DNA of 64,000 nt from the NCBI GenBank assembly GCA_903845215.1, contig CAIMWI010000020.1, forward strand, positions 1-64,000. Direction: 5' to 3'. This document shows, in pieces, positions 36,991 to 46,791 of this stretch (its first letter is position 1; every line of letters begins with the position of its first letter). The notes under the pieces were generated by a model. That model was not told the DNA's origin. It did not search any database and saw only the letters and a list, made by a program, of their open reading frames with translations. The translations under genes were made by a program, and so were the position numbers. The stretch is from an uncultured Rhodobacterales bacterium (GTDB lineage Bacteria; Pseudomonadota; Alphaproteobacteria; Rhodobacterales; Rhodobacteraceae).

Positions 36991-37046
36991 CTTTCATCTT
37001 GGCATAAATACTCCGGGGGTGCGGGGGCTGGCCCCCGCTTTGCCCC
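36991..37046 (-). repeat. Dispersed intergenic element, copy B
   Basis: On the minus strand: GCGGGGG/CCCCCGC hairpin (37021-37038), then CACCCCCGGAGTATTTATG and CCAAGATGAAAG. It fills most of the 69-base gap between the second GcvT-type dehydrogenase gene and the methyltransferase gene, inside an operon. Confidence 0.7.
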
Positions 37047-37050
37047 GTGG

Positions 37051-39486
37051 TTACATCTTCACGCGCGCCGCTTTGGGGTCATACATCGGCACCAAAGAGG
37101 CCACGGCCTTGTGCCGCACGCCTGCGACTTCGATTTCATAGCTGCTAGCCAGCACATCCGCCTCACTTTGGCCTTGGCAGGGCACATAGCCCATGCCGAT
37201 AGCCCCGCCGAGGTGGTGCCCATAGTTGCCCGAGGTCACCGGCCCCACGATCTTACCATCGCGCACGATGGCCTCGTTGTGAAACAGCAGCGGCTCAGGG
37301 TCGGTCAGGCGGAATTGCACCATGCGGCGGTTCAACCCCTCGTCTTGCTTTTTCAGCACGGCATCGCGGCCGATGAAGGCGGGCTTTTTGGTGCGCACGG
37401 CAAAGCCAAGGCCCGCTTCCAGCACATGGTCTTCGTCGGTGATGTCATGGCCAAAGTGGCGGAAGGCCTTTTCGATCCGGCAGGAATCCAGCGTATGCAG
37501 GCCACACAGCGTCATCAGACCCGTGGCATCCAGCGCCTCGAACACATGGGCGGTTTGGTCGGCGCTGACGTACAATTCCCAGCCCAATTCGCCCACATAA
37601 GTAACGCGGTGCGCGCGCGCTAACCCCATCCCGATTTCGATTTCTTTCGCGGTGCCAAAAGGGTGGGCTTCATTGCTAAAGTCGTTGGGCGAGACGGCCT
37701 GCATCACCTCGCGCGCTTTGGGGCCCATGACACACAGCACCGATTCCGCCGCTGTTATGTCGGTGATCACCGCAAAGGCATCGCCCACATGGCGGCGCAT
37801 CCACGCCAGATCACGCTGCAAGGTGGCACCGGGCACCACAGCCAGATAGGCGGTTTCCGACAGGCGCGTCACGGTCAGATCGCTTTCAATCCCGCCGCGC
37901 GCATTGAGCATCTGGGTATAGACAATGCGCCCCACCGGCACATCCATCTCGTTACCACAAACCTTGTTCAGGAATGCACAAGCATCGCGCCCTTCGACCC
38001 TGATCTTACCAAACGAGGTCATATCAAAAAAGCCGACCCCGTTTCGCACGGCCAGATGTTCGGCCTTTTGATTGTCAAACCAGTTCTGCCGCTTCCACGA
38101 ATACTGATATTCGCGCGCCTGCCCCTCGCGGGCATACCAGTTCGCGCGTTCCCATCCGGCCACTTCGCCAAACACTGCGCCGCGTGCTTTGAGATGTTCA
38201 TGCAGCGGCGTGCGCCGCACCCCGCGCGAGGTTTCCATTTGCCGATAAGGGAAGTGGTCGGCGTAGAGCAGTCCCAAGGTTTCAGAGACACGTTCCTTCA
38301 GATACTTACGGTTCTTCTGGAACGGCTGGGCGCGGCGGATGTCCACCTCCCACAAATCGAACGGCGCTTCGCCTTCCACGATCCAATGCGCAAGCGCCAT
38401 CCCCGCCCCGCCAGACCCTGCGATCCCGACCGAGTTATAGCCCGCCGCAATCCAGTACCCGCCCAGTTCGGGGGCCTCGCCCAGATAATAGCGGTCATCG
38501 GGGGTAAAGCTTTCCGGCCCATTGAAGAACGTATGAATCCCCGCCGTTTGAAACAGCGGCATCCGGTTCATGGCGTCTTCCAAGATCGGTTGGAAATGGT
38601 CCCAGTCTTCGGGCAAAGTGTCGAACATAAAGTCTTCGCGAATGCCGCCCATGCCCCAAGGCTTGGCTTTGGGTTCAAACGCACCGATCATCATCTTGCC
38701 TGCATCAGACTTGTAATAGGCGCATTCGTCGGGCACGCGCAGCACGGGCAAATGGCCCAATCCCGCGACAGGTTCGGTGATCAGGTAGAAATGCTCGCAG
38801 GCATGCAAGGGCAAGGTCACGCCCGATTGTGCCGCAAGATCGCGGCCCCACATGCCGCCGCAGTTCACCACCACATCGGTGGCAATATGGCCGGGCACGC
38901 CGTTGGCGTCGATGTAATCGACCCCCGTGGCGCGGCCGCCCGCTTTTGTCACGCCTGTTACCTTGGTATGTTCAAAAATCTGCGCCCCGCGCATCCGCGC
39001 GCCTTTGGCCAGGGCCATGGCGATATTGCCCGGATCGCATTGGCCATCTAATGGCAGATGCACGGCCCCCACCACGTCTGATACGTTCAGATGCGGATAC
39101 ATGGCCTTCACCTCTGACGGCGAAATCTCGGTCACATCCACATCAAAAATCCGCGCCACGGTGGCTTGGCGCAAAAGCTCTTCGTGCCGGTGCTGGGTCA
39201 GTGCGACCGAGATCGACCCGACCTGCCGCATCCCCGTTTCCACACCGGTTTCCGCTGCCAGTTTCACATACAAATCTGCCGAATACTTGGCCAACCGCGT
39301 CATATTGGCCGAACTGCGCAACTGCCCGATCAGCCCCGCCGCATGCCATGTCGTGCCCGAGGTAAGCTGTTTGCGTTCCAGCAGCACCACATCGGTCCAG
39401 CCCATTTTGGCCAGATGATAGGCCACCGAACAGCCAGAAACACCGCCACCAATGATCACGGCGCGGGCGGAAGGTGGGATGCTCAT
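37051..39486 (-). CDS. FAD-dependent dimethylglycine/sarcosine-dehydrogenase-like protein with GcvT domain (second copy)
   Basis: The 811-residue fusion has an N-terminal FAD oxidoreductase (VIIGGGVSGCSVAYHLAKMGWTDVVLLERKQLTSGTTWHAAG) and a C-terminal GcvT-like tetrahydrofolate domain (RVEGRDACAFLNKVCGNEMDVPVGRIVYTQMLNARGGIESDLTVTRL; VTYVGELGWELYV; YGHHLGGAIGMGYVP). His48 in TWHAAG corresponds to the residue that covalently binds FAD in dimethylglycine dehydrogenase. Such enzymes oxidise an N-methyl group and transfer the carbon to THF as 5,10-methylene-THF. It overlaps the MDR oxidoreductase gene by 4 bases. Substrate unknown. Confidence 0.9.
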   Translation of the reverse strand: MSIPPSARAVIIGGGVSGCSVAYHLAKMGWTDVVLLERKQLTSGTTWHAAGLIGQLRSSANMTRLAKYSADLYVKLAAETGVETGMRQVGSISVALTQHRHEELLRQATVARIFDVDVTEISPSEVKAMYPHLNVSDVVGAVHLPLDGQCDPGNIAMALAKGARMRGAQIFEHTKVTGVTKAGGRATGVDYIDANGVPGHIATDVVVNCGGMWGRDLAAQSGVTLPLHACEHFYLITEPVAGLGHLPVLRVPDECAYYKSDAGKMMIGAFEPKAKPWGMGGIREDFMFDTLPEDWDHFQPILEDAMNRMPLFQTAGIHTFFNGPESFTPDDRYYLGEAPELGGYWIAAGYNSVGIAGSGGAGMALAHWIVEGEAPFDLWEVDIRRAQPFQKNRKYLKERVSETLGLLYADHFPYRQMETSRGVRRTPLHEHLKARGAVFGEVAGWERANWYAREGQAREYQYSWKRQNWFDNQKAEHLAVRNGVGFFDMTSFGKIRVEGRDACAFLNKVCGNEMDVPVGRIVYTQMLNARGGIESDLTVTRLSETAYLAVVPGATLQRDLAWMRRHVGDAFAVITDITAAESVLCVMGPKAREVMQAVSPNDFSNEAHPFGTAKEIEIGMGLARAHRVTYVGELGWELYVSADQTAHVFEALDATGLMTLCGLHTLDSCRIEKAFRHFGHDITDEDHVLEAGLGFAVRTKKPAFIGRDAVLKKQDEGLNRRMVQFRLTDPEPLLFHNEAIVRDGKIVGPVTSGNYGHHLGGAIGMGYVPCQGQSEADVLASSYEIEVAGVRHKAVASLVPMYDPKAARVKM

Positions 39487-40511
39487 TCTTGGGTCTCCGG
39501 GATCAGGACACGTTTGCCGGGGAAGGTTCCAGCGATTAGGTCGGCTTGGGCGCGGGCGATATCGCGCATTGGGTAGGTGTTGGACACAACGGGGCGGATA
39601 CGGGCGGTGTTGATCAGGGTGACAAGGCCGCCAAACACCTCGCGCGGTTGGTGGGTGGCGCCGTGTAGCGTCAAGTCGTTGAGGTAAATCGTGCGCAGAT
39701 CGCCCGTCACCATCGGCCCGCCGACAGCCCCCGATGTGGCATAGCGCCCGCCGGGTTTAAGTGCGTCAAGGCGTTGAGAAAAACCATCGCCGCCCACCAC
39801 ATCAATCACCACATCAAAGCTGCGCGCCTTGGGAGCGCTGTCGCGGTCAAGGATCATGGCCCCGATCTGGCGCAAGGGGGCGGATTTGTTCAGCGCGCAC
39901 TGCGCTGTCACCACCGCCCCGCGCAGCAGCGCCAGTTGCACCGCCGCCAACCCCACACCGCCCGAAGCGCCCGTCACCAAGACCCGCTCGCCCACCGCCA
40001 CATTGGCGCGGGTGAGCAGGTTATGCGCTGTGCCATGCGCGCAAGGCATCGCCCCAATTTCGATATCGGAAAGCGGAGAGGCCGTCACATCATGCAAATG
40101 CTTGGCCCGCACCACACAATATTGCGCAAAGGCCCCGTCAAATTCCGATCCGATCGACACAAAGGCCAAGGGGTTTTCCGCCGTAGGTTCGCCCTGATTG
40201 GTCGGGCAAATCACCCGCGCGCCCAAGGCCAGCCCCTCGACCCCGTCACCCAAGGCCACAATGCGGCCGCACAGGTCAGACCCTTGGATGCGCGGAAATT
40301 CCATCGCGCCGGCCCAACCGGCACGGCCTTCGCGGCCATACCAGCCGATGCGGGTGTTGATATCGGTGCGGTTCACACCGGCGGCCAGCACTTGCACCAG
40401 CACCTCGCCCTGTGCAGGGCGGGGTACGGGAATATCATCGCGCCACACCAGCGCCTCTGGCCCGCCGTGGCGGGTCAGCTGTGCGCCAGACATGGTGCGC
40501 GGCAAGGTCAT
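39483..40511 (-). CDS. MDR-family (quinone oxidoreductase-like) alcohol dehydrogenase
   Basis: The 342-residue protein is a medium-chain dehydrogenase/reductase: GroES-like N-domain (MSGAQLTRHGGPEALVWRDDIPVPRPAQGEVLVQVLAAGVNRTDINTRIGWYG), GSDLCGRIVALGDGVEGLALGARVI, and the NADPH-binding Rossmann motif VLVTGASGGVGLAAVQLALLRGAVV. The structural zinc cysteines are missing, so it is the zinc-free quinone oxidoreductase type. Both ends overlap neighbours by 4 bases (ATGA), which ties it tightly to the two FAD/GcvT dehydrogenases. Its job in that pathway is not evident. Confidence 0.88.
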   Translation of the reverse strand: MTLPRTMSGAQLTRHGGPEALVWRDDIPVPRPAQGEVLVQVLAAGVNRTDINTRIGWYGREGRAGWAGAMEFPRIQGSDLCGRIVALGDGVEGLALGARVICPTNQGEPTAENPLAFVSIGSEFDGAFAQYCVVRAKHLHDVTASPLSDIEIGAMPCAHGTAHNLLTRANVAVGERVLVTGASGGVGLAAVQLALLRGAVVTAQCALNKSAPLRQIGAMILDRDSAPKARSFDVVIDVVGGDGFSQRLDALKPGGRYATSGAVGGPMVTGDLRTIYLNDLTLHGATHQPREVFGGLVTLINTARIRPVVSNTYPMRDIARAQADLIAGTFPGKRVLIPETQE

Positions 40512-42949
40512 GCGCGGATCCGCTCGTTCTTGGCATCCCATAGCGGTTGGTCTTCTTGCACCACGGCGGGATAGCGGGTGCCAAAGATTTCGACCTCGAC
40601 CGCCGTGCCTGCCACGTTCACCTCGGATTTGAGCATCCCAAGGCCGATACAAACGCCCACTCGGTGGCCGAAATACCCGCTGGTGAGTTCGCCGACCACT
40701 TGGCCCTTGTGCCAGATGGTTGACATATAAGGCGGATCTTGTTCGCCCGCCTCGATGACCAAGGTGCAAAACCGCTTAGACACGCCGCGCTGCTTTTCCG
40801 CCTCTAGCGCGGCTTTGCCGCGAAACTCCGGCTTGGCCCAATCGACAAACCGCTCTAGCCCACCTTGCAAGATGGTGTAATCGGTCGACAGATCACCCTT
40901 CCACGCGCGGTAGCCCTTTTCGACGCGCAGCGAATTAAGGGCGAACATCCCGAAGGGTTTCAACCCCAAGGGCGCGCCGGCTTTCATCACAACATCCCAG
41001 ACTTTCGCGGTGTCGCCGATGGGCGAGTGCACCTCCCAGCCCAATTCACCCGCAAATGACACGCGGAACAAGTAAACCTCAGCCCCCGCGATCTTGGCTT
41101 TCTGGAAGGTCAGCCAGCCTTTGGACAGATCGGCATCGCAGCACTGCGCCAAAACTTCGCGCGACTTGGGGCCGGTTAAGATCTGGCAAGACCATTGGTC
41201 AGTCGCATCCACCAGCGTCAAACCGGGGGCGAGGTGCTTTAGCAACCATTCCTTGTCATGGCTTTGCGCGGTGGCAGCGGTGATCAGCAAAACCTGATCC
41301 TCGCCCAGCCGTGCCACAGACATTTCGGTGACAATCCGGCCCTTGTCGTCGCTGAAATAGGCCAGCCCCAAGCGCCCCACCGACGGGATCTTGCCCGTAA
41401 TCTGGCGCGACAGCCAAGCCACCGTGCCCTCGCCCGAAATCATATAGCGGCTAAAGCCCGGCAGGTCCAAAATCCCCGCCGCATCGCGCACGGCGGCACA
41501 TTCTTCGGCCACGGCCCCAAACCATGGGCCCTTACGCTCCCATGTGCGTTGGGCGTCTTCACTGATATCGTCGCCCGGGCGGGCGTACCACGTGGCGCGT
41601 TCCCAGCCATTATAGGGGGCATAAACAGCGCCCAAGGCTTGGGTTTGGGAATGAACGGCTGACAGCTTTTTACCGCGCCCTTCCGGCCAAGAATGGTGGG
41701 GGAAGTGGATGGCGTATTCGTGGCCATACACCTCCATCCCCTTTTTGACGCAATACTCAGGGTCTTCAAAGCCGGTAAAGCGGCGCGGGTCGCACGACCA
41801 CATATCCCATTCGGTCGCCCCTTCGGTGACCCATTCGGCCAAAACCTTGCCCGCGCCACCGGCTTGGCAGATGCCAAAGGTGAAAACACACGCTTCAAAC
41901 GCGTTGGGCACGCCGGGCATCGGGCCGATCAGCGGGTTGCCATCGGGCGTATAGGGAATGGGGCCGTTGATAACCTTGGTCAGCGCCGCCTTTTCCAGCA
42001 AGGGCACGCGGGCCATGGCATCGGCGATGTGCCATTCCAGACGTTCCAGATCGTCGGGAAACAGTTGGAAGCTGAAGTCTTGTGGGAAGGGGTCGTCGGG
42101 GGTTGTCCAATGGGCTTTGCAATTGCCCTCATAGGGGCCAAGGTTGAAGCCGTTCTTTTCTTGGCGCAGGTAGTAGCTGGAATCGACATCGCGCAAGAGC
42201 GGCAGCTTATGGCCCACATCGCGCGACCACTTTTCCAACTCGGGGATGGTGTCGAACAGCATATACTGGTGGCTCATCACCATCATCGGCAGATCGCGGC
42301 CAAACCATTTGCCCACCTCGCGGGCGTAGTAGCCTGCGGCGTTGACCACGATTTCGCAGCGGATATCACCCTTGGGGGTGGACACCACCCATTCGTCGCC
42401 TTCACGCCGCACACCGGTGGCGGGGCAGAACCGCTCGATCCGCGCGCCCATTTGCCGCGCGCCTTTGGCCAAGGCTTGGGTCAATTGCGCAGGGTCAATG
42501 TCGCCGTCATAGGGGTCGTGCAAGGCGCCCGACAGATCGTGGGTTTCCAAGAAAGGGTAGACGTTTTTGACATCAGCCGCAGAAAGGATATTTAGATCCA
42601 TCCCCTGATAGCGACCCATGCCCACCACGCGTTGAAATTCTTGCAGGCGTTCCTTGGTATGGCCCAGACGCACCGATCCGGTGACGTGGTAGTTCATCGG
42701 ATAATCCACCTCGGCCCCCAAGCCGCGATACAAACTGGCTGAATAGCGCTGCATGTTCATGATCGACCAAGACGACGAAAAGGTCGGCACATTGCCCGCC
42801 GCGTGCCAGGTCGACCCTGCGGTCAGCTCGTTCTTTTCCAACAAGACACAATCGGTCCATCCCGCTTTGCACAGATGGTAAAGCGACGAGGCGCCAACGG
42901 CCCCGCCGCCAATGATCACCACACGCGCGGTTGTTGGAAAATCAGCCAT
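40508..42949 (-). CDS. FAD-dependent dimethylglycine/sarcosine-dehydrogenase-like protein with GcvT domain (first copy)
   Basis: The 813-residue product has the same domain order as the gene at 37051 but is clearly diverged from it: FAD motif VVIIGGGAVGASSLYHLCKAGWTDCVLLEKNELTAGSTWHAAG (covalent FAD His49 expected), a long substrate domain, then GcvT-like MISGEGTVAWLSRQITGKIPSVGRLGLAYFSDDKGRIVTEMSVARL and FAGELGWEVHSPIGD. The start at 42949 has GGGAG upstream; the longer frame to 43003 lacks support. It is the promoter-proximal gene of the operon, divergent from a LysR gene. Two such enzymes suggest two successive N-demethylations. Confidence 0.9.
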   Translation of the reverse strand: MADFPTTARVVIIGGGAVGASSLYHLCKAGWTDCVLLEKNELTAGSTWHAAGNVPTFSSSWSIMNMQRYSASLYRGLGAEVDYPMNYHVTGSVRLGHTKERLQEFQRVVGMGRYQGMDLNILSAADVKNVYPFLETHDLSGALHDPYDGDIDPAQLTQALAKGARQMGARIERFCPATGVRREGDEWVVSTPKGDIRCEIVVNAAGYYAREVGKWFGRDLPMMVMSHQYMLFDTIPELEKWSRDVGHKLPLLRDVDSSYYLRQEKNGFNLGPYEGNCKAHWTTPDDPFPQDFSFQLFPDDLERLEWHIADAMARVPLLEKAALTKVINGPIPYTPDGNPLIGPMPGVPNAFEACVFTFGICQAGGAGKVLAEWVTEGATEWDMWSCDPRRFTGFEDPEYCVKKGMEVYGHEYAIHFPHHSWPEGRGKKLSAVHSQTQALGAVYAPYNGWERATWYARPGDDISEDAQRTWERKGPWFGAVAEECAAVRDAAGILDLPGFSRYMISGEGTVAWLSRQITGKIPSVGRLGLAYFSDDKGRIVTEMSVARLGEDQVLLITAATAQSHDKEWLLKHLAPGLTLVDATDQWSCQILTGPKSREVLAQCCDADLSKGWLTFQKAKIAGAEVYLFRVSFAGELGWEVHSPIGDTAKVWDVVMKAGAPLGLKPFGMFALNSLRVEKGYRAWKGDLSTDYTILQGGLERFVDWAKPEFRGKAALEAEKQRGVSKRFCTLVIEAGEQDPPYMSTIWHKGQVVGELTSGYFGHRVGVCIGLGMLKSEVNVAGTAVEVEIFGTRYPAVVQEDQPLWDAKNERIRA

Positions 42950-43023
42950 GTCACACTCCCTTATCGTTGGCGCCAGTATCACCCCCTTGGGGCCTGCTTT
43001 CAATTCGTGCCAGACCGCGCTAT

Positions 43024-43042
43024 TGATCGATAAATTCGATCA
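43024..43042. promoter_or_regulatory. Perfect dyad, probable LysR operator
   Basis: TGATCGA, spacer TAAAT, TCGATCA forms a perfect 7-bp inverted repeat. Its inner TCGA-N5-TCGA fits the T-N11-A LysR rule. It lies 9 bases before the LysR start and about 75 bases before the divergent operon, so it fits an autoregulated activator. Confidence 0.7.
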
Positions 43043-43051
43043 GAGGGCGAG

Positions 43052-43906
43052 ATGCAGACCGAAGTTATTGACACATTTTTAGACCTGATCGAAACCCGCA
43101 GCTTTCATCGCACAGCGGAACGGTTGCAGGTCAAACAATCCACCATTTCCGCCCGCATTGCAGCACTTGAAGTGACCTTGGGCGCGCGGTTGTTCACACG
43201 CTCGCGCGCGGGAACAGACCTGACCACCGAAGGGCTGAAATTCGAAACCCACGCCCGCGCCCTGCGCCATGCTTGGGCCGAGGCGCAGCGGGCGGTGGTG
43301 CCGTCTGGTACAGCGGCGGTGGTGCTGCGCATTGGTATCCAGAATGATCTGGCGGCGGGCAATATCGGCGACTGGGTGGCGAATTTTCGCAAATCGCTGC
43401 CGGAATGTTCATTTTACATCGAGCCGGATTATTCCGCACAGATGTGCAAAGACCTTGACCGCGGGCTTTTGGATTTTGCCGTGCTGTATTCACCGCAAGC
43501 TTTGCCGGATCTGCACATCACCTCGGTGGGCGATGTGAAATACCGCCTGATCAGTTCGGACGGATCAAGACGGACAAGTATTGACCCCGCGCGTTACATT
43601 CGCGGTGCCTATTCGGCGGCCTTTGATGAAACCCACCGCCAAGTGCTGCCCGATTGCGCGGTTGCGGTGCTGGCATCGGGGCAGAATGCGGCGGTGGCAG
43701 GGCTTTTGGCGCGGATGGGCGGGGCGGGGTTTGTGCTGGCCGAAACTGCGGAGCAGATGATCGCCGCAGGTGGCTTTGCGGCCGTGTCGGATGTGGAGCC
43801 GATCAGCCAACCGATCTTTGCCGCCATGCACCAGCGCCACCGCACCAGCCGGATGCACCGCCACCTGACGCGGATTGTGGCGCGCGAGATTGCGGGGCGC
43901 AGTTGA
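43052..43906 (+). CDS. LysR family regulator of the demethylation operon
   Basis: The 284-residue protein has the LysR helix-turn-helix (MQTEVIDTFLDLIETRSFHRTAERLQVKQSTISARIAALEVTLGARLFTRSRAGTDLTTEG) and an effector domain of the usual size with VLRIGIQNDLAAG and DFAVLYSPQALPDL. The ribosome-binding site is GAGGG-type. It is divergent from the seven-gene catabolic operon across 102 bases that contain a perfect operator-like dyad, so it very likely regulates that operon. The inducer is probably the operon's methylated substrate. Confidence 0.9.
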   Translation: MQTEVIDTFLDLIETRSFHRTAERLQVKQSTISARIAALEVTLGARLFTRSRAGTDLTTEGLKFETHARALRHAWAEAQRAVVPSGTAAVVLRIGIQNDLAAGNIGDWVANFRKSLPECSFYIEPDYSAQMCKDLDRGLLDFAVLYSPQALPDLHITSVGDVKYRLISSDGSRRTSIDPARYIRGAYSAAFDETHRQVLPDCAVAVLASGQNAAVAGLLARMGGAGFVLAETAEQMIAAGGFAAVSDVEPISQPIFAAMHQRHRTSRMHRHLTRIVAREIAGRS

Positions 43907-43912
43907 GGCAAA

Positions 43913-43987
43913 GGGCGCGCGGCGGCCCCGGCTGGGGGGTTTCACACCCCCCAGACCCCCCGTGGAGTATTTGAACCTCGGTGAAGG
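43913..43987 (+). repeat. Dispersed intergenic element, copy C (full)
   Basis: GGGCGCGCGGCGGCCCCGG leads to the hairpin CTGGGGGG (43932-43939), TTTCACA, CCCCCCAG (43947-43954), then ACCCCCCGTGGAGTATTTG and CTCGGTGAAG. It runs up to the hutU stop codon between convergent genes. Copy D near 61.3 kb is nearly identical over about 75 bases. Confidence 0.85.
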
Positions 43988-43988
43988 G

Positions 43989-45668
43989 TTAAAGCCCCGT
44001 GATCCCCGGCAAGCGCAACCCGTGGTCTTTGGCGCATTGGATGGCCGTATCATAACCCGCATCGGCATGACGCCATACGCCTGAGGCGGGGTCGTTCCAC
44101 AGCACCCTTTCCAAGCGTTTGGCGGCTTCAGGCGTGCCGTCCGCCACGATCACCACACCTGCGTGCTGGCTAAAGCCCATGCCAACCCCGCCGCCGTGGT
44201 GCAGGCTGACCCAAGTGGCGCCTGAGGCGGTGTTGATCAGCGCGTTGAGCAGCGGCCAGTCAGAGACGGCGTCTGATCCGTCTTTCATTGCCTCGGTCTC
44301 GCGGTTGGGCGAGGCCACAGAGCCTGCATCCAGATGGTCGCGGCCAATGACGATGGGGGCTTTCAACGCGCCCGAGGCGACCATGTCGTTGAACATCAGC
44401 CCTGCACGGTGGCGATCACCCAGGCCAATCCAGCAGATGCGGGCGGGCAGGCCTTGGAAGGCGATACGCTCGGAGGCCATATCCAGCCAGCGGTGCAAGT
44501 GATGGTTTTCAGGGAACAGCTTTTTCATCGCCGCATCGGTCTTGCGGATATCTTCCGGATCGCCCGACAGCGCCACCCAGCGAAAGGGGCCGATGCCTTT
44601 GCAAAACAGCGGGCGGATATAGGCGGGCACGAAACCGGGAAAGGCGAAGGCGTTCTCTAGCCCCTCTTCTTTCGCCACCTGACGGATGTTGTTGCCGTAA
44701 TCGAGCGTGGGCACACCGGAATTCCAAAAATCAACCATCGCCGCGACATGGGCGCGCATAGAAGCACGCGCCGCCAGTTGCACGGCCTTGGGATCGCTTT
44801 CCTGCTTGGCGCGCCATTCGCCGATGGTCCACCCCACGGGGCAATAGCCATGCAGCGGATCATGGGCCGAGGTTTGGTCGGTGACGATATCGGGCCTGTG
44901 CCCGCCCGCTTTCATGCGGCGGTAAATCTCGGGGAAAACCTCGGCGGCGTTGCCGACAAGGCCGACCGATTTGGCCTCGCCCGCCGCTGTCCAAGCATCG
45001 ATCATGGCCAAGGCTTCGTCGAGCGTTTTGGCCTTGGCGTCGACATAGCGGGTGCGGATGCGAAAATCTATGCGGGTCTCGTCAACCTCGACCGCAAGGC
45101 AGCAGGCCCCGGCAAACACCGCCGCCAAGGGCTGCGCCCCGCCCATGCCGCCCAAGCCACCGGTCAGGATCCACCGACCTTTCAGATTGCCATTGTAATG
45201 CTGCCGCCCAGCTTCGGCAAAGGTTTCATAAGTACCCTGCACGATGCCTTGGGTGCCGATGTAGATCCACGACCCTGCGGTCATCTGCCCGTACATCATC
45301 AGGCCCTTTTTATCCAAGTCGTTAAAATGCTCCCAAGTGGCCCAATGGGGCACAAGATTGGAATTGGCGATCAGCACGCGCGGAGCATCGGTGTGGGTTT
45401 TGATGATGGCAATGGGCTTGCCTGATTGCACGATAAGGGTTTCATCCGCTTCCAGATCGCGCAGGCCAGCACAGATGCGGTCAAAATCCTCCCATGTGCG
45501 GGCAGCACGCCCGATGCCACCGTACACCACCAGCTCATGCGGGTTTTCAGCCACATCGGGGTGCAGGTTGTTCATCAGCATGCGCAGGGGGGCTTCAGTC
45601 AGCCAAGATTTGGCCGACAGCTCGGTGCCAGTGGCGGGGTAGATGTCGCGGGTGTTGTGGCGGGTCAT
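43989..45668 (-). CDS. hutU: Urocanate hydratase
   Basis: HutU converts urocanate to imidazolonepropionate, the second step of histidine breakdown, using NAD+ as electrophile. The 559-residue length is normal. Family blocks seen: [51 protein letters not shown], the NAD-binding [45 protein letters not shown]-type region ([13 protein letters not shown]) and a C-terminal [25 protein letters not shown]. It is the last gene of the hutI-hutH row, separated from hutH by a CoA-transferase and an acyl-CoA dehydrogenase gene. Confidence 0.96.
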   Translation of the reverse strand: MTRHNTRDIYPATGTELSAKSWLTEAPLRMLMNNLHPDVAENPHELVVYGGIGRAARTWEDFDRICAGLRDLEADETLIVQSGKPIAIIKTHTDAPRVLIANSNLVPHWATWEHFNDLDKKGLMMYGQMTAGSWIYIGTQGIVQGTYETFAEAGRQHYNGNLKGRWILTGGLGGMGGAQPLAAVFAGACCLAVEVDETRIDFRIRTRYVDAKAKTLDEALAMIDAWTAAGEAKSVGLVGNAAEVFPEIYRRMKAGGHRPDIVTDQTSAHDPLHGYCPVGWTIGEWRAKQESDPKAVQLAARASMRAHVAAMVDFWNSGVPTLDYGNNIRQVAKEEGLENAFAFPGFVPAYIRPLFCKGIGPFRWVALSGDPEDIRKTDAAMKKLFPENHHLHRWLDMASERIAFQGLPARICWIGLGDRHRAGLMFNDMVASGALKAPIVIGRDHLDAGSVASPNRETEAMKDGSDAVSDWPLLNALINTASGATWVSLHHGGGVGMGFSQHAGVVIVADGTPEAAKRLERVLWNDPASGVWRHADAGYDTAIQCAKDHGLRLPGITGL

Positions 45669-45675
45669 GGGAACC

Positions 45676-46791
45676 TCAAAGAATGTGGCCAGCGATGATC
45701 ATACGCTGGATTTCAGAACTGCCTTCGTAGATGCGGAAAATCCGGCAATCACGGGCAAGACGTTCAAGGGGAAAGTCGCGGGTAAAGCCGTAACCGCCGT
45801 GCAATTGCAACGCCGCATCGGTGACGCGGTGCACCATTTCTGACGCAAAGAGTTTCGCCATCGAGGCTTGCAGCGTGCAGCGCGCGCCAGACTGGCGCAG
45901 GGCCACAGCTTGGGCGGCCAGCGCGCGGGCGGCGGCAAGGTCGGTGGCCATATCGGCCAGTTGCCAGCGGATACCTTGGCGGGTTGACAGCGCCTCACCG
46001 CCGATGATGCGGGTTTTGCACCAGTCTTGCGCCAGCTTTAGCGCGGTGGAGGCGATGCCCGTGGCCATCGCGGCCACTTCGATGCGGCCATGGTCGAGCA
46101 CCTTCATCGCCGTCTTAAAGCCCGTGCCTTCGGGGCCAAGGCGGTTTTCTTGCGGGATCAGACAGTCAAACTCCAGCTCCCAGACATGGCCGCCGCGCAG
46201 GCCCATGGTGCGTTCCACACGGCCATAAGTCAGGCCCTGCGTGCCCTTTTCGACCACAAAGGCCGAAATGCCGCGATGGCCTGCGGCGGGGTCTGTGAGG
46301 GCGTAAACGATTAGAAAATCAGCCACACCGCCGTTGGAAATGAAGCACTTCGCCCCTTTCAGGCGGTAGTGATCGCCCTGACGGGTGGCCGTGGTGCGCA
46401 TATCGGCGGGGTCAGAACCTGCGTTGCGTTCGGTCAGCGCAAAGGCCCCAAGCTTCGACCCTGCCGCCGCATCGGGCAAAAACCGCGCCTGCAAAGCGGC
46501 ATCGGCCCCAAGCAGCAGCGAGTCGGTTGCCAGATAATGTGCCGTCAGCGCCGAGGCGGTTGACCCGCAAGCCCCTGCAACAGCCTCTACCGCCGCATAG
46601 AGCGCTGAGGCTGCGATGTCGGGGCCATAGGGCGCGGGCAGATTGGCCCCCATCAGGCCAAGGTCAGCCAAGATGGCCAGCTGGCGGTGCACGAACTGGG
46701 CGGTTTCATCGGTTTCAGCCGCCAAGGGGGCGATCTTATCGGCCAAAGCGCGGCCGAGTTGGTCTAAGAAGCTTTGCTCTTCGGGGGTCAT
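45676..46791 (-). CDS. Acyl-CoA dehydrogenase
   Basis: The 371-residue flavoenzyme oxidises an acyl-CoA at the alpha-beta bond and passes electrons to ETF. Motifs: [49 protein letters not shown] (FAD and acyl sites), [19 protein letters not shown], the [38 protein letters not shown] end, with the catalytic Glu in YEGSSEIQ. It overlaps the CoA-transferase gene by 4 bases and lies 7 bases before hutU. Histidine breakdown needs no acyl-CoA step, so it may serve a linked imidazole or C5-acid pathway. The substrate is unknown. Confidence 0.88.
   Translation of the reverse strand: MTPEEQSFLDQLGRALADKIAPLAAETDETAQFVHRQLAILADLGLMGANLPAPYGPDIAASALYAAVEAVAGACGSTASALTAHYLATDSLLLGADAALQARFLPDAAAGSKLGAFALTERNAGSDPADMRTTATRQGDHYRLKGAKCFISNGGVADFLIVYALTDPAAGHRGISAFVVEKGTQGLTYGRVERTMGLRGGHVWELEFDCLIPQENRLGPEGTGFKTAMKVLDHGRIEVAAMATGIASTALKLAQDWCKTRIIGGEALSTRQGIRWQLADMATDLAAARALAAQAVALRQSGARCTLQASMAKLFASEMVHRVTDAALQLHGGYGFTRDFPLERLARDCRIFRIYEGSSEIQRMIIAGHIL

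Noticed and set aside
42950-43051. Glycine or SAM riboswitch before the demethylation operon
   Set aside because: The 102-base gap is mostly occupied by the LysR dyad and ribosome-binding sites and shows no riboswitch core.
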